Below are positions 28,205 through 37,921 of a stretch of DNA of 64,000 nucleotides, piece after piece. Numbering within the stretch: position 1 is the first letter of the stretch; each line of letters begins with the position of its first letter. The stretch is from contig AEZC01000085.1 of assembly GCA_000257205.1 (NCBI GenBank), positions 40,134 to 104,133 of the forward strand, written 5' to 3'. The notes beneath the pieces were generated by a model that was given only the letters and a program-made list of their open reading frames with translations, did not search any database and was not told the DNA's origin. This DNA comes from Vibrio ordalii ATCC 33509. GTDB lineage: Bacteria; Pseudomonadota; Gammaproteobacteria; Enterobacterales; Vibrionaceae. The position numbers were made by a program, and so were the translations under genes.

Positions 28205-29548
28205 ATGGACGTAAAACAACAAGTTGCTCAGCAGCGCATCGAACTTGAAGCGGCGGTTGCCAAGGCATTAGAGATGGCTGCGCTCAGTTCTGATGCTGCC
28301 GAAGTGGCGATCACCAAAAGTACCGGCCTGAGTGTTTCGACGCGAATGTGTGAAGTTGAAAACGTAGAATTTAACAGTGATGGGGCATTAGGCATCACTG
28401 TGTATCGTGGGCAACGTAAAGGCAGTGCGTCGACGTCAGATCTCAGTGAAAAAGCAATTGCGCAGACGGTCGCTGCAGCGCTTGATATTGCGCTGTACAC
28501 TTCTGAAGATCCTTATGCAGGCCCTGCACCTAAAGAGTTAATGGTGCGAAATATTCCTGATTTAGATCTCTTCCATCCCGATGAACCTAACCCGGACATG
28601 GCCGCTAAAATTGCCATTGCTGCAGAAGAGAAAGCGTTAGCTTACAGCAACAAGATCAAACAAAGTGATGGCGCAAGTTATGACAGCCATTACGGTGTCA
28701 AAGTGTATGGTAATAGCCATGGCTTGCTCGCGAGTTATGCCTCTAGCCGTCATAGCATTAGCTGCTGCGTGATTGGTGAGGGTAAAAATGGTGAGATGGA
28801 GCGTGATTATAGCTATACCGTTGCACGTCACCGCGACGATTTATGGTCACCAGAGCTGGTCGGGCAACAAGCTGCAGAAAAAACCATCAGCCGTTTAGAT
28901 GCAAAAAAACTGAAGACGGGCAAAGTTCCGGTGATGTTTGCCGCAGATGTAGCGACAGGTTTGATTGGCCATTTGGTGATGGCGATCAGTGGTGGTAGCT
29001 TGTATCGTAAATCTTCCTTTTTACTTGATAAGTTAGGCGAGAAAATTTTACCCGATTGGTTCAATATTGCCGAAAAACCCCATGTATTACGTGCGTTAGC
29101 ATCAAGCCCATTTGATAGTGAAGGGGTGTTTACGCAAGACCGCCAAATCATTACCGATGGTGTGCTCTCGACTTATCTTCTGAGCAGCTACGCCGCTCGT
29201 AAAATGAAGATGACTCCAACTGGTCATGCGGGTGGCATCCATAACTGGTATGTTCAATCCACAGGACAGAATTTTGAGCAGATGCTTAAAGCGTTAGGCA
29301 CAGGCTTGTTAGTCACTGAAGTGATGGGCCAAGGTGTTAATGCAGTGACAGGTGATTATTCGCGTGGCGCCGCTGGTTTCTGGGTTGAAAACGGTGTGAT
29401 TCAATACCCTGTATCTGAGATTACTATCGCGGGTAATTTGAAAGATATGTTCCAGCAAATGGTGGCGGTAGGGAGTGATGTCGAAACACGCTCGCAAATC
29501 CAAACCGGGTCTATTTTACTTGAATCGATGAAAATTGCGGGCGAATAA
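28205..29548 (+). CDS. pmbA: Metalloprotease subunit PmbA/TldE
   Basis: A 447-residue member of the TldD/PmbA family, at the normal length. Family features are the [15 protein letters not shown] segment in the middle, [19 protein letters not shown], and the C-terminal [25 protein letters not shown]. With TldD it forms a heterodimeric zinc protease that processes modified peptides such as microcins and CcdA antitoxin; TldE itself lacks the catalytic zinc motif, and no HExxxH is seen here. tldD is not in the window. Single gene followed by a terminator. Confidence 0.94.
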   Translation: MDVKQQVAQQRIELEAAVAKALEMAALSSDAAEVAITKSTGLSVSTRMCEVENVEFNSDGALGITVYRGQRKGSASTSDLSEKAIAQTVAAALDIALYTSEDPYAGPAPKELMVRNIPDLDLFHPDEPNPDMAAKIAIAAEEKALAYSNKIKQSDGASYDSHYGVKVYGNSHGLLASYASSRHSISCCVIGEGKNGEMERDYSYTVARHRDDLWSPELVGQQAAEKTISRLDAKKLKTGKVPVMFAADVATGLIGHLVMAISGGSLYRKSSFLLDKLGEKILPDWFNIAEKPHVLRALASSPFDSEGVFTQDRQIITDGVLSTYLLSSYAARKMKMTPTGHAGGIHNWYVQSTGQNFEQMLKALGTGLLVTEVMGQGVNAVTGDYSRGAAGFWVENGVIQYPVSEITIAGNLKDMFQQMVAVGSDVETRSQIQTGSILLESMKIAGE

Positions 29549-29565
29549 TCGCTTAAGCTGAATAT

Positions 29566-29598
29566 GAAAAAGCTTGGTATAACAACCAAGCTTTTTTT
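29566..29598. terminator. Bidirectional terminator between pmbA and mgtE
   Basis: AAAAAGCTTGG (29567-29577) pairs with CCAAGCTTTTTTT (29586-29598) across an 8-base loop, giving T-runs on both strands for the two convergent genes. Confidence 0.9.
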
Positions 29599-29645
29599 GT
29601 GGGTGGTTTGGTTATGTATCACTATCGGGTTACATTAAAATAGGG

Positions 29646-31001
29646 CTACATCAAAATGGTCGCCAAGCCGAGAAAGACCGAAAGCCCAACCACATCGGTG
29701 ACGGTTGTTAACGCCATTCCACCAGCAAGAGCCGGGTCGATTTTCATTTTTTTCAGTAAAATTGGGATGGTGACACCGGCGATCCCGGCAATGAGTAGGT
29801 TGGTCATCATCGCGGCGGAAATGATGCCGCCAAGCATCCAATTTCCTTTCCATACCACCACAATGCCGCCAATGATGGTGGCCCACATGATGCCATTTAA
29901 GAAACCGATCGCCGCTTCTTTGAACAGCAATTCACGTTGGTTACTGTCACCGATATGACCTAATGCTAGACCACGAATGACCAAGGCCACGGTTTGGTTA
30001 CCTGCGACACCCCCCATAGAGGGTACTATGGTCATTAGTACCGCAATGGCGGCCATTTGATCCAGTGTCGCTTCAAACATGTTGGAAACTGACGCGGCGG
30101 CGAGGGCGGCCAAAACATTTGCTCCAAGCCAGATGGTCCGTTTACGAGCGGATTTGACTACCGGAGCAAAGGTATCTTCGTCATCGTTCATACCAGCCAT
30201 ACTCATCATTGAGTGTTCGGCATCTTCACGAATGATGTCAACAACGTCATCAATGGTGATCCGACCGACCAAGTGCTGGTTTTCATCCACCACAGGCGCG
30301 GACACCCAGTTGCGACGTTCAAACAGGCTGGCAACATCTGAGTCGCTGGTGGTGACCAAAATCGCTTCATCGGCATCATCCATGACTTCACTTACTGGAA
30401 TATCCGGTTGCGTGGTCAGTAAGGTGGTGAGTGAGAGATGCCCAATCAGCTTACTTTCATCGTCAATCACGTAAAGTGCATCGGTTGCTTCGGGCAGATC
30501 GCCGCGCATGCGTAAATAGCGTAAAACCACGTCAATATCAACGTCAGCACGGATGGTGATCACGTCGGTATTCATGATCCCGCCGGCTGTTTCCTCTGAA
30601 TAGGAGAGTGCGGTTTCAACGCGCTGGCGATCAGCGCTGTCCATTTGCGAAAGCACTTCGCGTGACACGTCATCTGGCAAGCTACGCAGTACATAGGCCA
30701 CGTCATCGGTGTCCATACCTTCGGTCGCTTCTGCCAGTTTCTCGGGTGCCATTTTGGAAACGAGGGCATCTTTGACGTCTTCGTTGAGCTCATCAAGGAT
30801 TTCACCGTAGTCTTCTGGATCGGTGAGTTGCCATAACACCTCCCGGCTTTTACGTGGAGAGGCTTCTAAGAGGTGAGCAATATCTTCTGGCTCCATGTCC
30901 TGCAATTGGCGACGGACATGGACAAAACGACCATTTTCTAAAGCTTCGCTGACTTCTTGGAGGGTTAGGTGAGCTTGATCAAATTCAATTTGCTCGGCCA
31001 T
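29646..31001 (-). CDS. mgtE: Magnesium transporter MgtE
   Basis: A 451-residue channel-like transporter. The N-terminal superhelical domain (about residues 15-130) is followed by a CBS pair (about 135-255; MNTDVITIRADVD begins the first) that senses cytoplasmic Mg2+, a plug helix, and five membrane segments in the last 180 residues. PSMGGVAGNQTVALVIRGLALG in the membrane domain is the family pore signature. I see no Mg-sensing leader RNA upstream. It lies downstream of ptsO on the same strand but 151 bases away, probably with its own promoter. Confidence 0.95.
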   Translation of the reverse strand: MAEQIEFDQAHLTLQEVSEALENGRFVHVRRQLQDMEPEDIAHLLEASPRKSREVLWQLTDPEDYGEILDELNEDVKDALVSKMAPEKLAEATEGMDTDDVAYVLRSLPDDVSREVLSQMDSADRQRVETALSYSEETAGGIMNTDVITIRADVDIDVVLRYLRMRGDLPEATDALYVIDDESKLIGHLSLTTLLTTQPDIPVSEVMDDADEAILVTTSDSDVASLFERRNWVSAPVVDENQHLVGRITIDDVVDIIREDAEHSMMSMAGMNDDEDTFAPVVKSARKRTIWLGANVLAALAAASVSNMFEATLDQMAAIAVLMTIVPSMGGVAGNQTVALVIRGLALGHIGDSNQRELLFKEAAIGFLNGIMWATIIGGIVVVWKGNWMLGGIISAAMMTNLLIAGIAGVTIPILLKKMKIDPALAGGMALTTVTDVVGLSVFLGLATILM

Positions 31002-31062
31002 GGTTTCCCCCTACTTAGGATTCTTACAATGTGTTGAATAATAACTTAATTCTAGGCCTTAT

Positions 31063-31080
31063 TTAATAAGTTCTTATTAA
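31063..31080. other. Palindrome upstream of mgtE
   Basis: TTAATAAG (31063-31070) and CTTATTAA (31073-31080) form a perfect inverted repeat with a 2-base spacer, about 62 bases before the mgtE start. It could be a regulator site or part of a promoter; no known consensus is recognised. Confidence 0.35.
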
Positions 31081-31152
31081 GCGCTGAATTTATTTTGGCT
31101 ATCAGGGGCACGCATGCGCTGTCTGTGGGAGAGTGGAGTGTAAGCCTTGTGC

Positions 31153-31431
31153 TTACTCGTCTTCATCGAATTTATGTTCAATCAGCGAACTAACCGCTTG
31201 CAAAGCAGGCTCTGCTTGTGAGCCTTCAGCATTGATGGTGATGTATTGACCTTGTGCGGATTCGAGCATCAATAAACCCATCACACTGTCTGCAGTGGCT
31301 TCTTTTCCTTCTTCACTTTGAATGGTGACCAGCGCATCAAAAGATTGCGACAGTTCAACCAGCTTAACGGCTGCACGAGCATGAAGGCCCAAGCGATTTT
31401 GGATTAAAACCGTTTTACTTAATAGTGGCAT
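31153..31431 (-). CDS. ptsO: Phosphocarrier protein NPr (PTS-Ntr)
   Basis: A 92-residue HPr-like protein. The phosphorylatable histidine is in LGLHARAA (His17), and the regulatory-serine region [13 protein letters not shown] matches NPr more than sugar HPr. It relays phosphate from EI-Ntr (PtsP, not in this window) to PtsN. It is the last gene of the rpoN cluster, 10 bases after rapZ, with an acidic C-terminus (KFDEDE). Confidence 0.94.
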   Translation of the reverse strand: MPLLSKTVLIQNRLGLHARAAVKLVELSQSFDALVTIQSEEGKEATADSVMGLLMLESAQGQYITINAEGSQAEPALQAVSSLIEHKFDEDE

Positions 31432-31441
31432 ACCATCGCTC

Positions 31442-32299
31442 CTATTGCTGTTTTTCTAATGATGTATGGCGTATCTGTACTTGGTGCCCCAATTGAGCAA
31501 AGTACTCGCCAAGCTGTTGAGTCAGGTAAACGGAGCGGTGTTTACCACCGGTGCAGCCAATTGCAATCGTGAGATAACTGCGGTTGTTTTTTTCGAGCAT
31601 CGGCAGCCAGTATTCAACAAACTTTTGAATTTGTTGTTTCAGTTCAATTACTTCGCTATGGCGTTCAAGAAAAGACTTAATTGGCGCATCTAGGCCAGTT
31701 AATGGGCGAAGATCGGGTTCCCAGTGTGGGTTGGGTAAAAAACGCACATCAAACACGTAGTCTGCATCACTGGGTAGCCCATATTTGAAGCCAAAAGACT
31801 GAAACACCATCACCAGATCTTTGCGCTCACGTCCTTCAATTCGCATGCGTACGGTTTCGCTCAACTCATGCAACGATTGATTACTGCTATCGAGCACTAA
31901 ATCGGCTTGCTCTTTGAGCGGTGCAAGCAGCGACTTTTCCAATTCAATCGCTTGCGCCAGTGAAGGTTTATCGGCGTTCAATGAGAGAGGATGGATACGA
32001 CGCGTTTCGCTGTAGCGCTTGAGTAGTGTCTCTTTGCTGGCGTCGAGAAACAGTACGCTGACATCGTTATTCTGTTTTAGCTGCTCTAACACATCCGCAA
32101 CCAAGCTAGGCTCTTGGGGCAAGTTACGGATATCAATACTCACCGCGACATTTTGTTTGCTGCCTTGGACTGATTGAATAAACGCATCCAACAAGTTGAC
32201 GGGAAGGTTATCGACACAATAGTAGCCGAGATCCTCCAGTACTCGTAAAGCAACGCTTTTTCCTGCGCCTGATTGACCACTCACAACGATTAAACGCAT
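31442..32299 (-). CDS. rapZ: RNase adapter RapZ
   Basis: A 285-residue nucleotide-binding protein. The Walker A motif GQSGAGKSV is at residues 8-16, [11 protein letters not shown] follows, and the C-terminal half holds [12 protein letters not shown]. In E. coli RapZ binds glucosamine-6-phosphate and the sRNA GlmZ and presents it to RNase E, controlling GlmS and so amino-sugar supply to the envelope. It lies between ptsN and ptsO with 16- and 10-base gaps, the conserved rpoN-cluster order. Confidence 0.95.
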   Translation of the reverse strand: MRLIVVSGQSGAGKSVALRVLEDLGYYCVDNLPVNLLDAFIQSVQGSKQNVAVSIDIRNLPQEPSLVADVLEQLKQNNDVSVLFLDASKETLLKRYSETRRIHPLSLNADKPSLAQAIELEKSLLAPLKEQADLVLDSSNQSLHELSETVRMRIEGRERKDLVMVFQSFGFKYGLPSDADYVFDVRFLPNPHWEPDLRPLTGLDAPIKSFLERHSEVIELKQQIQKFVEYWLPMLEKNNRSYLTIAIGCTGGKHRSVYLTQQLGEYFAQLGHQVQIRHTSLEKQQ

Positions 32300-32315
32300 A
32301 GTTTTGGCTCGGTGG

Positions 32316-32762
32316 TTATTGGTTAGTCATGATGTCGTACAGCTCTTGATCGCTTTGTGCACTTCGAAGCTGTTTTAAAACTTGTTTGTCATTGAGGCGC
32401 TCGGCCATACAAGCGAGCGTTTTTAAATGCTCTTTGCACTGATCTTCAGGAACGAGCAAAGCAAACAGCAGATCGACAGGGCGGTTATCAATGGCATCAA
32501 ACTCAATCGGTTCTTCACACTGCAGCAAAACGGCAATGGCGCGATCGCTGTTGGTCATTCTTGCATGAGGAATGGCGATGCCATTACCAATACCAGTACT
32601 GCCCATTTTTTCTCGGCTGAGCATGCATTCAAACAGCTCGGTTGAATTTTGACCTGAATGCTCAGCAGCGATTTCGCTAATGATTTCTAGGGCTCTTTTT
32701 TTACTGGTGCATTGGACGGCACTTTTGGTGCAGTCCAATGAGAGTACTTCGCTTAATTGCAT
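32316..32762 (-). CDS. ptsN: PTS-Ntr EIIA component PtsN
   Basis: A 148-residue EIIA-Ntr protein. The phosphorylated histidine lies in GIAIPHARM (about residue 66), and the [16 protein letters not shown] segment follows. It is the output protein of the nitrogen PTS; in other gamma-proteobacteria it adjusts potassium uptake and metabolism according to its phosphorylation. The next upstream gene, hpf, ends two bases before its start, so the two are translationally close. Confidence 0.94.
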   Translation of the reverse strand: MQLSEVLSLDCTKSAVQCTSKKRALEIISEIAAEHSGQNSTELFECMLSREKMGSTGIGNGIAIPHARMTNSDRAIAVLLQCEEPIEFDAIDNRPVDLLFALLVPEDQCKEHLKTLACMAERLNDKQVLKQLRSAQSDQELYDIMTNQ

Positions 32763-32764
32763 GA

Positions 32765-33052
32765 TTAATGACTACTTAGCTTTTCTTTATGCTTGTTGAG
32801 TTGTCTTACGAGTTTATCCACTAAACTATCGATGGCAGCATACATATTTTCATTGTCGGCCATTGCGTGGATATCACCTTGGTTTATGTGAAGCGTAGCT
32901 TCAGCGATCTGTTGTACTTTTTCAACACGTAAAACAACCTGTACGTTATTGATATGGTCAAAAAATCGCTCAAGTTTTTGAAACTTCGAGTTTACATAGT
33001 CTTGCATTGAATCGGTCAGATCAATGTGATGGGCATTAATGTTGATTTGCAT
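32765..33052 (-). CDS. hpf: Ribosome hibernation promoting factor (short HPF)
   Basis: A 95-residue protein from ATG 33052, where AGAAGGAAAG is a good ribosome site and the family N-terminus MQININAHHIDLT begins; upstream codons in the frame overlap rpoN. It has the beta-alpha-beta fold of HPF/YfiA and no long C-terminal dimerisation domain. Such proteins bind the 30S decoding region and help form 100S dimers in stationary phase. Its place directly after rpoN is conserved. Confidence 0.94.
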   Translation of the reverse strand: MQININAHHIDLTDSMQDYVNSKFQKLERFFDHINNVQVVLRVEKVQQIAEATLHINQGDIHAMADNENMYAAIDSLVDKLVRQLNKHKEKLSSH

Positions 33053-33077
33053 AGACTTTCCTTCTCTGTTTTGTGCC

Positions 33078-34538
33078 TTACAGTAGGCGTTTGCGCTGAC
33101 TCGATGGAGCGATGCCCAATGATTCACGGTATTTAGCTATCGTCCTTCTAGCTACCTGAATTCCTTGGTCAGCCAGTAGATCTGCAATTTTACTGTCACT
33201 TAATGGTTTGGCTGTATTTTCAGCGGCCACCAGTTTTTTAATCAGTGCTCGTATTGCAGTCGATGAACACTCTCCTCCGCTGTCGGTATTGACATGGCTG
33301 GAGAAGAAGTATTTCAATTCGAAAATACCACGCGGAGTATGCATGTACTTCTGCGTTGTCACCCTTGATATGGTGGATTCATGCATTTCTACCGCTAAAG
33401 CAACGTCATTGAGTACCATTGGCTTCATTGCTTCTTCACCATACTCAAAGAAATCACGTTGATGTTCAACAATACACTTGGCAACTTTGAGCAGTGTCTC
33501 GTTTCTACTTTCTAAACTCTTAATAAGCCATTTTGCTTCTTGCAAATTGCTGCGAATGTAGTTGCTATCGGCACTGTTACCTTTGCCTAGTGCTGCATAT
33601 TGTTGATTTATTTTAAGTTTTGGTACGCTGTCTGGGTTTATTGTGACCACCCATTTGCCATGATCTTTGTAAACAGACACGTCAGGCACAACGTATTCGG
33701 CGTGCTCGGTTGAAATATTATTTCCCGGTCTTGGATCCAGTTGTTGAATGAGCTGCAATACCTCTCGCAGATCTTCTTCTTTTAACTTGGTTTCTTTGAT
33801 GATCAACTTGTAGTCACGGTTGCCGAGCAGATCAATGTGTTGGATCAGCAGCTGTTTAGCTTCTTCTAACCAAGAGGTATTGGCAGGGTAGGTCGCTAAT
33901 TGTAAAAGCAGGCAATCTTGGAGGTTGATTGAAGCCACACCGAGTGGGTCAAACTGTTGAATTCGTTTACGGACCGCTTCAATTTCATCAAGTTCGATCT
34001 CTTCATCGGCAAAGCTTTCTAAAATATCATCTAAAGAAACGGTGAGATAACCGTAGTCATCGATGGCGTCAATCAAGGCAAGAGCAATGCTGCGGTCGGT
34101 GTCGCTAAACGGTGTGAGATCTAATTGCCACAGTAGATAATCTTGCAGGGTTTGCGTGGTTTCACCTTGATACACGGGCATGTCATCATCAAGGGCGATC
34201 CCTGTGCTGCCTGTGTTAGCGCTGTAGACATCATCCCACGTAGTATCGATCTCAAGCTCGCTGCTGATTTCGGATTTCTCGATTAACTCAGAGCTGTCTT
34301 GGGGTTCAATATCTAACACTTCAGCACTGGTTTCTTTATCCTCATTGATGCTATGAACATCAGCGGTAGCATTCTCTTCATAGCCCTCTTCAACATCCAA
34401 TAATGGATTGGACTCTAGGGCCTCTTGGATCTCTTGTTGGAGTTCCAATGTGGAGAGTTGCAACAAACGAATAGCTTGTTGTAACTGCGGTGTCATCGCT
34501 AATTGCTGGCCAAGCTTCAGTTGTAATGAGGGTTTCAT
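33078..34538 (-). CDS. rpoN: RNA polymerase sigma-54 factor
   Basis: A 486-residue sigma factor. Region I is the Gln/Leu-rich N-terminus ([20 protein letters not shown]), region II an acidic spacer of about residues 50-120, then the core-binding domain, and a C-terminal DNA-binding part with the RpoN box [10 protein letters not shown] (about residues 464-473). It reads -24/-12 promoters with enhancer-binding activators; in vibrios these include flagellar, nitrogen and quorum-sensing genes. It is in the conserved lptB-rpoN-hpf-ptsN order. Confidence 0.97.
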   Translation of the reverse strand: MKPSLQLKLGQQLAMTPQLQQAIRLLQLSTLELQQEIQEALESNPLLDVEEGYEENATADVHSINEDKETSAEVLDIEPQDSSELIEKSEISSELEIDTTWDDVYSANTGSTGIALDDDMPVYQGETTQTLQDYLLWQLDLTPFSDTDRSIALALIDAIDDYGYLTVSLDDILESFADEEIELDEIEAVRKRIQQFDPLGVASINLQDCLLLQLATYPANTSWLEEAKQLLIQHIDLLGNRDYKLIIKETKLKEEDLREVLQLIQQLDPRPGNNISTEHAEYVVPDVSVYKDHGKWVVTINPDSVPKLKINQQYAALGKGNSADSNYIRSNLQEAKWLIKSLESRNETLLKVAKCIVEHQRDFFEYGEEAMKPMVLNDVALAVEMHESTISRVTTQKYMHTPRGIFELKYFFSSHVNTDSGGECSSTAIRALIKKLVAAENTAKPLSDSKIADLLADQGIQVARRTIAKYRESLGIAPSSQRKRLL

Positions 34539-34589
34539 TCAGTACTAGTTACCTTATTATTTTTAGAATTGATGTCACTCTCTACTTAA

Positions 34590-34619
34590 TCATAGACGGA
34601 ATTATCATAGACGGAATTG
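34590..34619. repeat. 15-bp tandem duplication at the lptB stop codon
   Basis: TCATAGACGGAATTA (34590-34604) and TCATAGACGGAATTG (34605-34619) are adjacent and differ at one base. The second copy contains the last codons and stop of lptB; the first copy is just beyond it, in the gap before rpoN. Confidence 0.85.
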
Positions 34620-35330
34620 TTCGCCGAGATAAACTTGTTTTACCTCTTCGTTATTGAGCACGTCATGTGGCGTTCCTTCTGCGATCAAACGACCTTGGCT
34701 TACAATATAGGCTTTTTCACAGACGTCCAATGTTTCTCGAACGTTGTGGTCAGTGATCAAAACGCCTAAGCCACGATCTCGCAGGTGTTGAATGATCTTT
34801 TTGATGTCGATAACCGAAATGGGGTCAACCCCAGCGAAGGGTTCATCAAGCAAGATAAATTGTGGATTCGCGGCAAGCGCGCGGGCAATTTCAACTCGGC
34901 GACGTTCACCCCCCGATAGCGCCATTCCAGCACTATGCCGAATATGCTGAATGTGGAACTCTTCTAGTAGATCTTCGAGTTTGTCTTGGCGCTCTTCGCG
35001 AGTCATAGTTTCACGGGTTTCAAGCACCGCCATGATGTTTTCTTCGACCGATAATTTTCGGAAGATAGAGGCTTCTTGAGGTAGATAGCCAATCCCTAAG
35101 CGTGAGCGGCTGTGCATCGGTAGAATACTGATGTCGTGATCATCAATACTGATTTTACCTTCATCACGAGCCACAAGACCGACGATCATGTAAAACGATG
35201 TGGTTTTCCCTGCGCCGTTAGGACCGAGTAGGCCAACAATTTGCCCCGATTCTACTTGCAAGCTGACGTCAGAGACGACTTTGCGTTTTTTATAGCTTTT
35301 CGCTAAATGTTCTGCTTTGAGTATGGCCAT
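34605..35330 (-). CDS. lptB: LPS export ABC transporter ATPase LptB
   Basis: A 241-residue ATPase of the LptB2FGC complex that extracts lipopolysaccharide from the inner membrane. Walker [10 protein letters not shown] is at residues 36-44, the signature [15 protein letters not shown] near 138, and Walker [14 protein letters not shown] after it. It starts two bases after lptA. The membrane partners LptF and LptG are at the far end of the window (60585-62759). Confidence 0.97.
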   Translation of the reverse strand: MAILKAEHLAKSYKKRKVVSDVSLQVESGQIVGLLGPNGAGKTTSFYMIVGLVARDEGKISIDDHDISILPMHSRSRLGIGYLPQEASIFRKLSVEENIMAVLETRETMTREERQDKLEDLLEEFHIQHIRHSAGMALSGGERRRVEIARALAANPQFILLDEPFAGVDPISVIDIKKIIQHLRDRGLGVLITDHNVRETLDVCEKAYIVSQGRLIAEGTPHDVLNNEEVKQVYLGEQFRL

Positions 35331-35332
35331 AA

Positions 35333-35833
35333 TTATTCTTGTGTTGTAGTGGCTTGAGGTTGAAGCACGGTCGATACTCGTTCATTTGAATTACCATCTG
35401 CGAGTAATTTTTGTGATGAGATTTTGTAGCGAATTTTTGTACCGCGGATGATGCTGTCGTCTTGTGATAGCATGGCTTGATCTATCATGGTCAACTGATC
35501 ATCAGCCATGATGTAATAGAGCTCTTTTGCCTCACCGTATAAGGTTTTTCCATCGTCGGTTAATTGTGAAAACGTAGCAAGATTGCCATACCCTTCAATC
35601 TCTTGAATGGAGCCATCTTTCGCATCACGAGTCACAATCACTTTGTCGGCGTTGATATTGATACTACCTTGTTTGAGTTTTACATCACCAAGGAAAGTCA
35701 CTTTGTTGCTTTTCATGTCGAGCTGTTGGCTGTCAGAATCGATATAAATCGGTTGAGCATTGTCGGTAGACAATGCCAATGCGTGACCAGAAATCGCTAA
35801 ACAAGCAATAAGACTAAGGTGTGAGAGTTTCAT
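35333..35833 (-). CDS. lptA: LPS transport periplasmic protein LptA
   Basis: A 166-residue periplasmic protein from ATG 35833, preceded by AAGG and starting a signal peptide ([20 protein letters not shown]); upstream ATGs in the frame would put a hydrophobic lead in front. The beta-jellyroll OstA domain begins [24 protein letters not shown]. LptA polymerises into the bridge that carries LPS from LptC to LptD. The gene starts inside the 3' end of lptC (20-base overlap) and runs into lptB. Confidence 0.93.
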   Translation of the reverse strand: MKLSHLSLIACLAISGHALALSTDNAQPIYIDSDSQQLDMKSNKVTFLGDVKLKQGSININADKVIVTRDAKDGSIQEIEGYGNLATFSQLTDDGKTLYGEAKELYYIMADDQLTMIDQAMLSQDDSIIRGTKIRYKISSQKLLADGNSNERVSTVLQPQATTTQE

Positions 35834-36377
35834 ATCTACCTTGTACATGGTTATAAAGAATAGCGGTATTGTCGGCAAAGTTGCCTTTCATCGCTTGTCC
35901 TTGTGTTTCAAATTGTGGCCCAACCAAATCGACCTGATTATCGGCCCAAAAATCGCGATTATTGAGTTGAATGCTCATCTTAATGGTTGAAAGCGTATCA
36001 AAACCAGAATCCGCTAATAGGTTTTTTGCCAGTACGTCGTCATATAGTGTCAGAACTTGCTCTTCATCGAGCACGCCGCGTTTGGCGGTAATCTCCCACT
36101 CTTGCACAATACCATCACGGAAGACTTTGAGTATCGGGTACTCGAAAATGGTGTCGCCACTTTTTGCGTAATGATCCAGATGCGTCGATTGAATGATGTA
36201 GCTGCGGATACCTTGCTCGTTATAGGTGGTATTGTCGAGATTTTTTCCACTAAATGACGGTAACTCCAAGTTCGGAGCAACTTGTATCTCGGTATTTTGT
36301 TCTTTATCGAACAAGTAATAGGCTGACCACGATGCGATAAAAATCAGTATCACATAGAGGACACGAGACACACTCAT
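35814..36377 (-). CDS. lptC: LPS export system protein LptC
   Basis: A 187-residue bitopic protein with one N-terminal membrane helix (about residues 5-22) and a periplasmic beta-jellyroll (TTYNEQGIRSYIIQSTHLDHYA). It passes LPS from the LptB2FG extractor to LptA. Its ATG overlaps the kdsC stop in ATGA, and its end overlaps lptA. Confidence 0.93.
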   Translation of the reverse strand: MSVSRVLYVILIFIASWSAYYLFDKEQNTEIQVAPNLELPSFSGKNLDNTTYNEQGIRSYIIQSTHLDHYAKSGDTIFEYPILKVFRDGIVQEWEITAKRGVLDEEQVLTLYDDVLAKNLLADSGFDTLSTIKMSIQLNNRDFWADNQVDLVGPQFETQGQAMKGNFADNTAILYNHVQGRYETLTP

Positions 36378-36928
36378 ATGCTTAAACCTTTGTGTGCATC
36401 TAACTCACCGCGAGCTTGCAAAATTAAATCACACACTTCGCGCACCGCGCCATGTCCACCTTTTATGTGGGTCACGTAGTTTGCGCGTTTAACTAATAGC
36501 GGGTGGCCATCCGCGACACAGACTTTCAGCGCGACTTTTTCCATTACCGGCCAATCAATTAAGTCATCACCAATATACCCTGTGTGTTCTGGCGCAATAT
36601 TGAGCTGGCGACAAATATCTTGATAGGCCTTGACCTTGTCATCCTGCCCTTGGTAAATCAATGCAATGCCTAATGCATTCATGCGATTTTCGACAATTTT
36701 TGACTGTCTACCTGTAATGATCGCCACTTCAATGCCAGCATTCATCAATGATTTTATGCCGTAGCCATCTCGAGTGTGGAAGGTTTTTAGCTCTTCGCCT
36801 TGGTTACCCATATAAACTAAGCCATCAGAGAAGACGCCATCCACATCGCAGATCAGCAATTTGATCTGCTTGGCTATGTCGAGAATAGTCGCTCGGACCG
36901 GGCCGTAGAGTGTATCAATCATGGCCAT
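36374..36928 (-). CDS. kdsC: 3-deoxy-D-manno-octulosonate 8-phosphate phosphatase
   Basis: A 184-residue HAD phosphatase from ATG 36928, which overlaps the kdsD stop as TAATG; longer versions run back into kdsD. Motif I DVDGVFSDG (about residues 29-37) has the two catalytic aspartates, ITGRQS is motif II and GDDLIDWPVM the metal-binding motif. It dephosphorylates Kdo-8-phosphate to Kdo, the inner-core sugar of LPS. Length is typical of KdsC. Confidence 0.95.
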   Translation of the reverse strand: MAMIDTLYGPVRATILDIAKQIKLLICDVDGVFSDGLVYMGNQGEELKTFHTRDGYGIKSLMNAGIEVAIITGRQSKIVENRMNALGIALIYQGQDDKVKAYQDICRQLNIAPEHTGYIGDDLIDWPVMEKVALKVCVADGHPLLVKRANYVTHIKGGHGAVREVCDLILQARGELDAHKGLSI

Positions 36929-37902
36929 TACATCACTCCCGCTTTGAGCAAATCGTGCATGTTTAATGCACCGACCAATGTGCCATTTTCGCACAGCATC
37001 AAGCCATTGATTCGTTTATCTTGCATTAGGTTTAACCCTTCGACCGCGAGCATGTTAGGGTTTGCTACCGTTGGGTTTTGCGTCATCACCTCGCTGATTG
37101 TCGCGCTGTGAATATCGATTCGTTTGTCTAAGATGCGGCGTAAATCGCCATCAGTAAAGATACCAATAAGCTGCATGTTGCTGTCAACTACCGCTGTCAT
37201 CCCCAAGCCTTTTTGACTGATCTCAAGTAAGGCATCGCGGATCAATGCATTTGGTTGCACTGTTGGTAGTGCATCGCCAATGTGCATGATATCAGAGAGC
37301 TTGAGCAACAATTTTCGACCTAAAGCCCCACCGGGATGAGACAGCGCAAAATCTTCAGCGGTAAAGCCGCGTGCTTGCAAGAGTGCGACGGCTAACGCAT
37401 CGCCCATTACAAGTGTTGCTGTAGTGCTGGAGGTTGGCGCAAGGCCAAGCGGGCATGCCTCTTGTGGGACGGTGATTTGCAAATGAAGATCGGCCAACTT
37501 TGCCATATTCGATGACGGGTTGCCTGTCATGCTGATGATGCGAATATTGAGCCGTTTTAGCACAGTAAACAGCGACAAAATTTCCGAGGATTCGCCAGAG
37601 TTTGAAATAGCAATTACGATGTCGCCACGCTCGATCATACCAAGATCACCGTGCGCCGCTTCTCCCGGGTGTACGAAAAATGCCGAAGTGCCAGTACTGG
37701 CTAAGGTCGCGGCAATTTTCTTACCGATATGGCCTGATTTACCCATACCCATCACCACAACTTTGCCGTGTTCATTGGCAATGATCATTTCACACGTTTG
37801 GCAAAATGAGTCGTCAAAGTATTGCTCTAGCTGTTGTAAAGCCGCCATTTCGGTGGCAAGAACTTGCTGTGCAACGCTGCGATAATCAAACTGATTCGAC
37901 AT
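36928..37902 (-). CDS. kdsD: D-arabinose-5-phosphate isomerase
   Basis: A 324-residue enzyme with an N-terminal SIS sugar-isomerase domain (VVVMGMGKSGHIGKKIAATL at about residues 48-67, and AISNSGESSEI) and two C-terminal CBS domains starting at about residue 205. It converts ribulose-5-phosphate to arabinose-5-phosphate, the first step of Kdo synthesis, and is followed by kdsC, which does the last step of Kdo formation. Confidence 0.96.
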   Translation of the reverse strand: MSNQFDYRSVAQQVLATEMAALQQLEQYFDDSFCQTCEMIIANEHGKVVVMGMGKSGHIGKKIAATLASTGTSAFFVHPGEAAHGDLGMIERGDIVIAISNSGESSEILSLFTVLKRLNIRIISMTGNPSSNMAKLADLHLQITVPQEACPLGLAPTSSTTATLVMGDALAVALLQARGFTAEDFALSHPGGALGRKLLLKLSDIMHIGDALPTVQPNALIRDALLEISQKGLGMTAVVDSNMQLIGIFTDGDLRRILDKRIDIHSATISEVMTQNPTVANPNMLAVEGLNLMQDKRINGLMLCENGTLVGALNMHDLLKAGVM

Positions 37903-37921
37903 TCGATACTCCGAGTTTGGG

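Noticed and set aside
31002-31152. Mg2+ riboswitch (M-box type) upstream of mgtE
   Set aside because: None of the conserved M-box segments was found; only a short palindrome is present.
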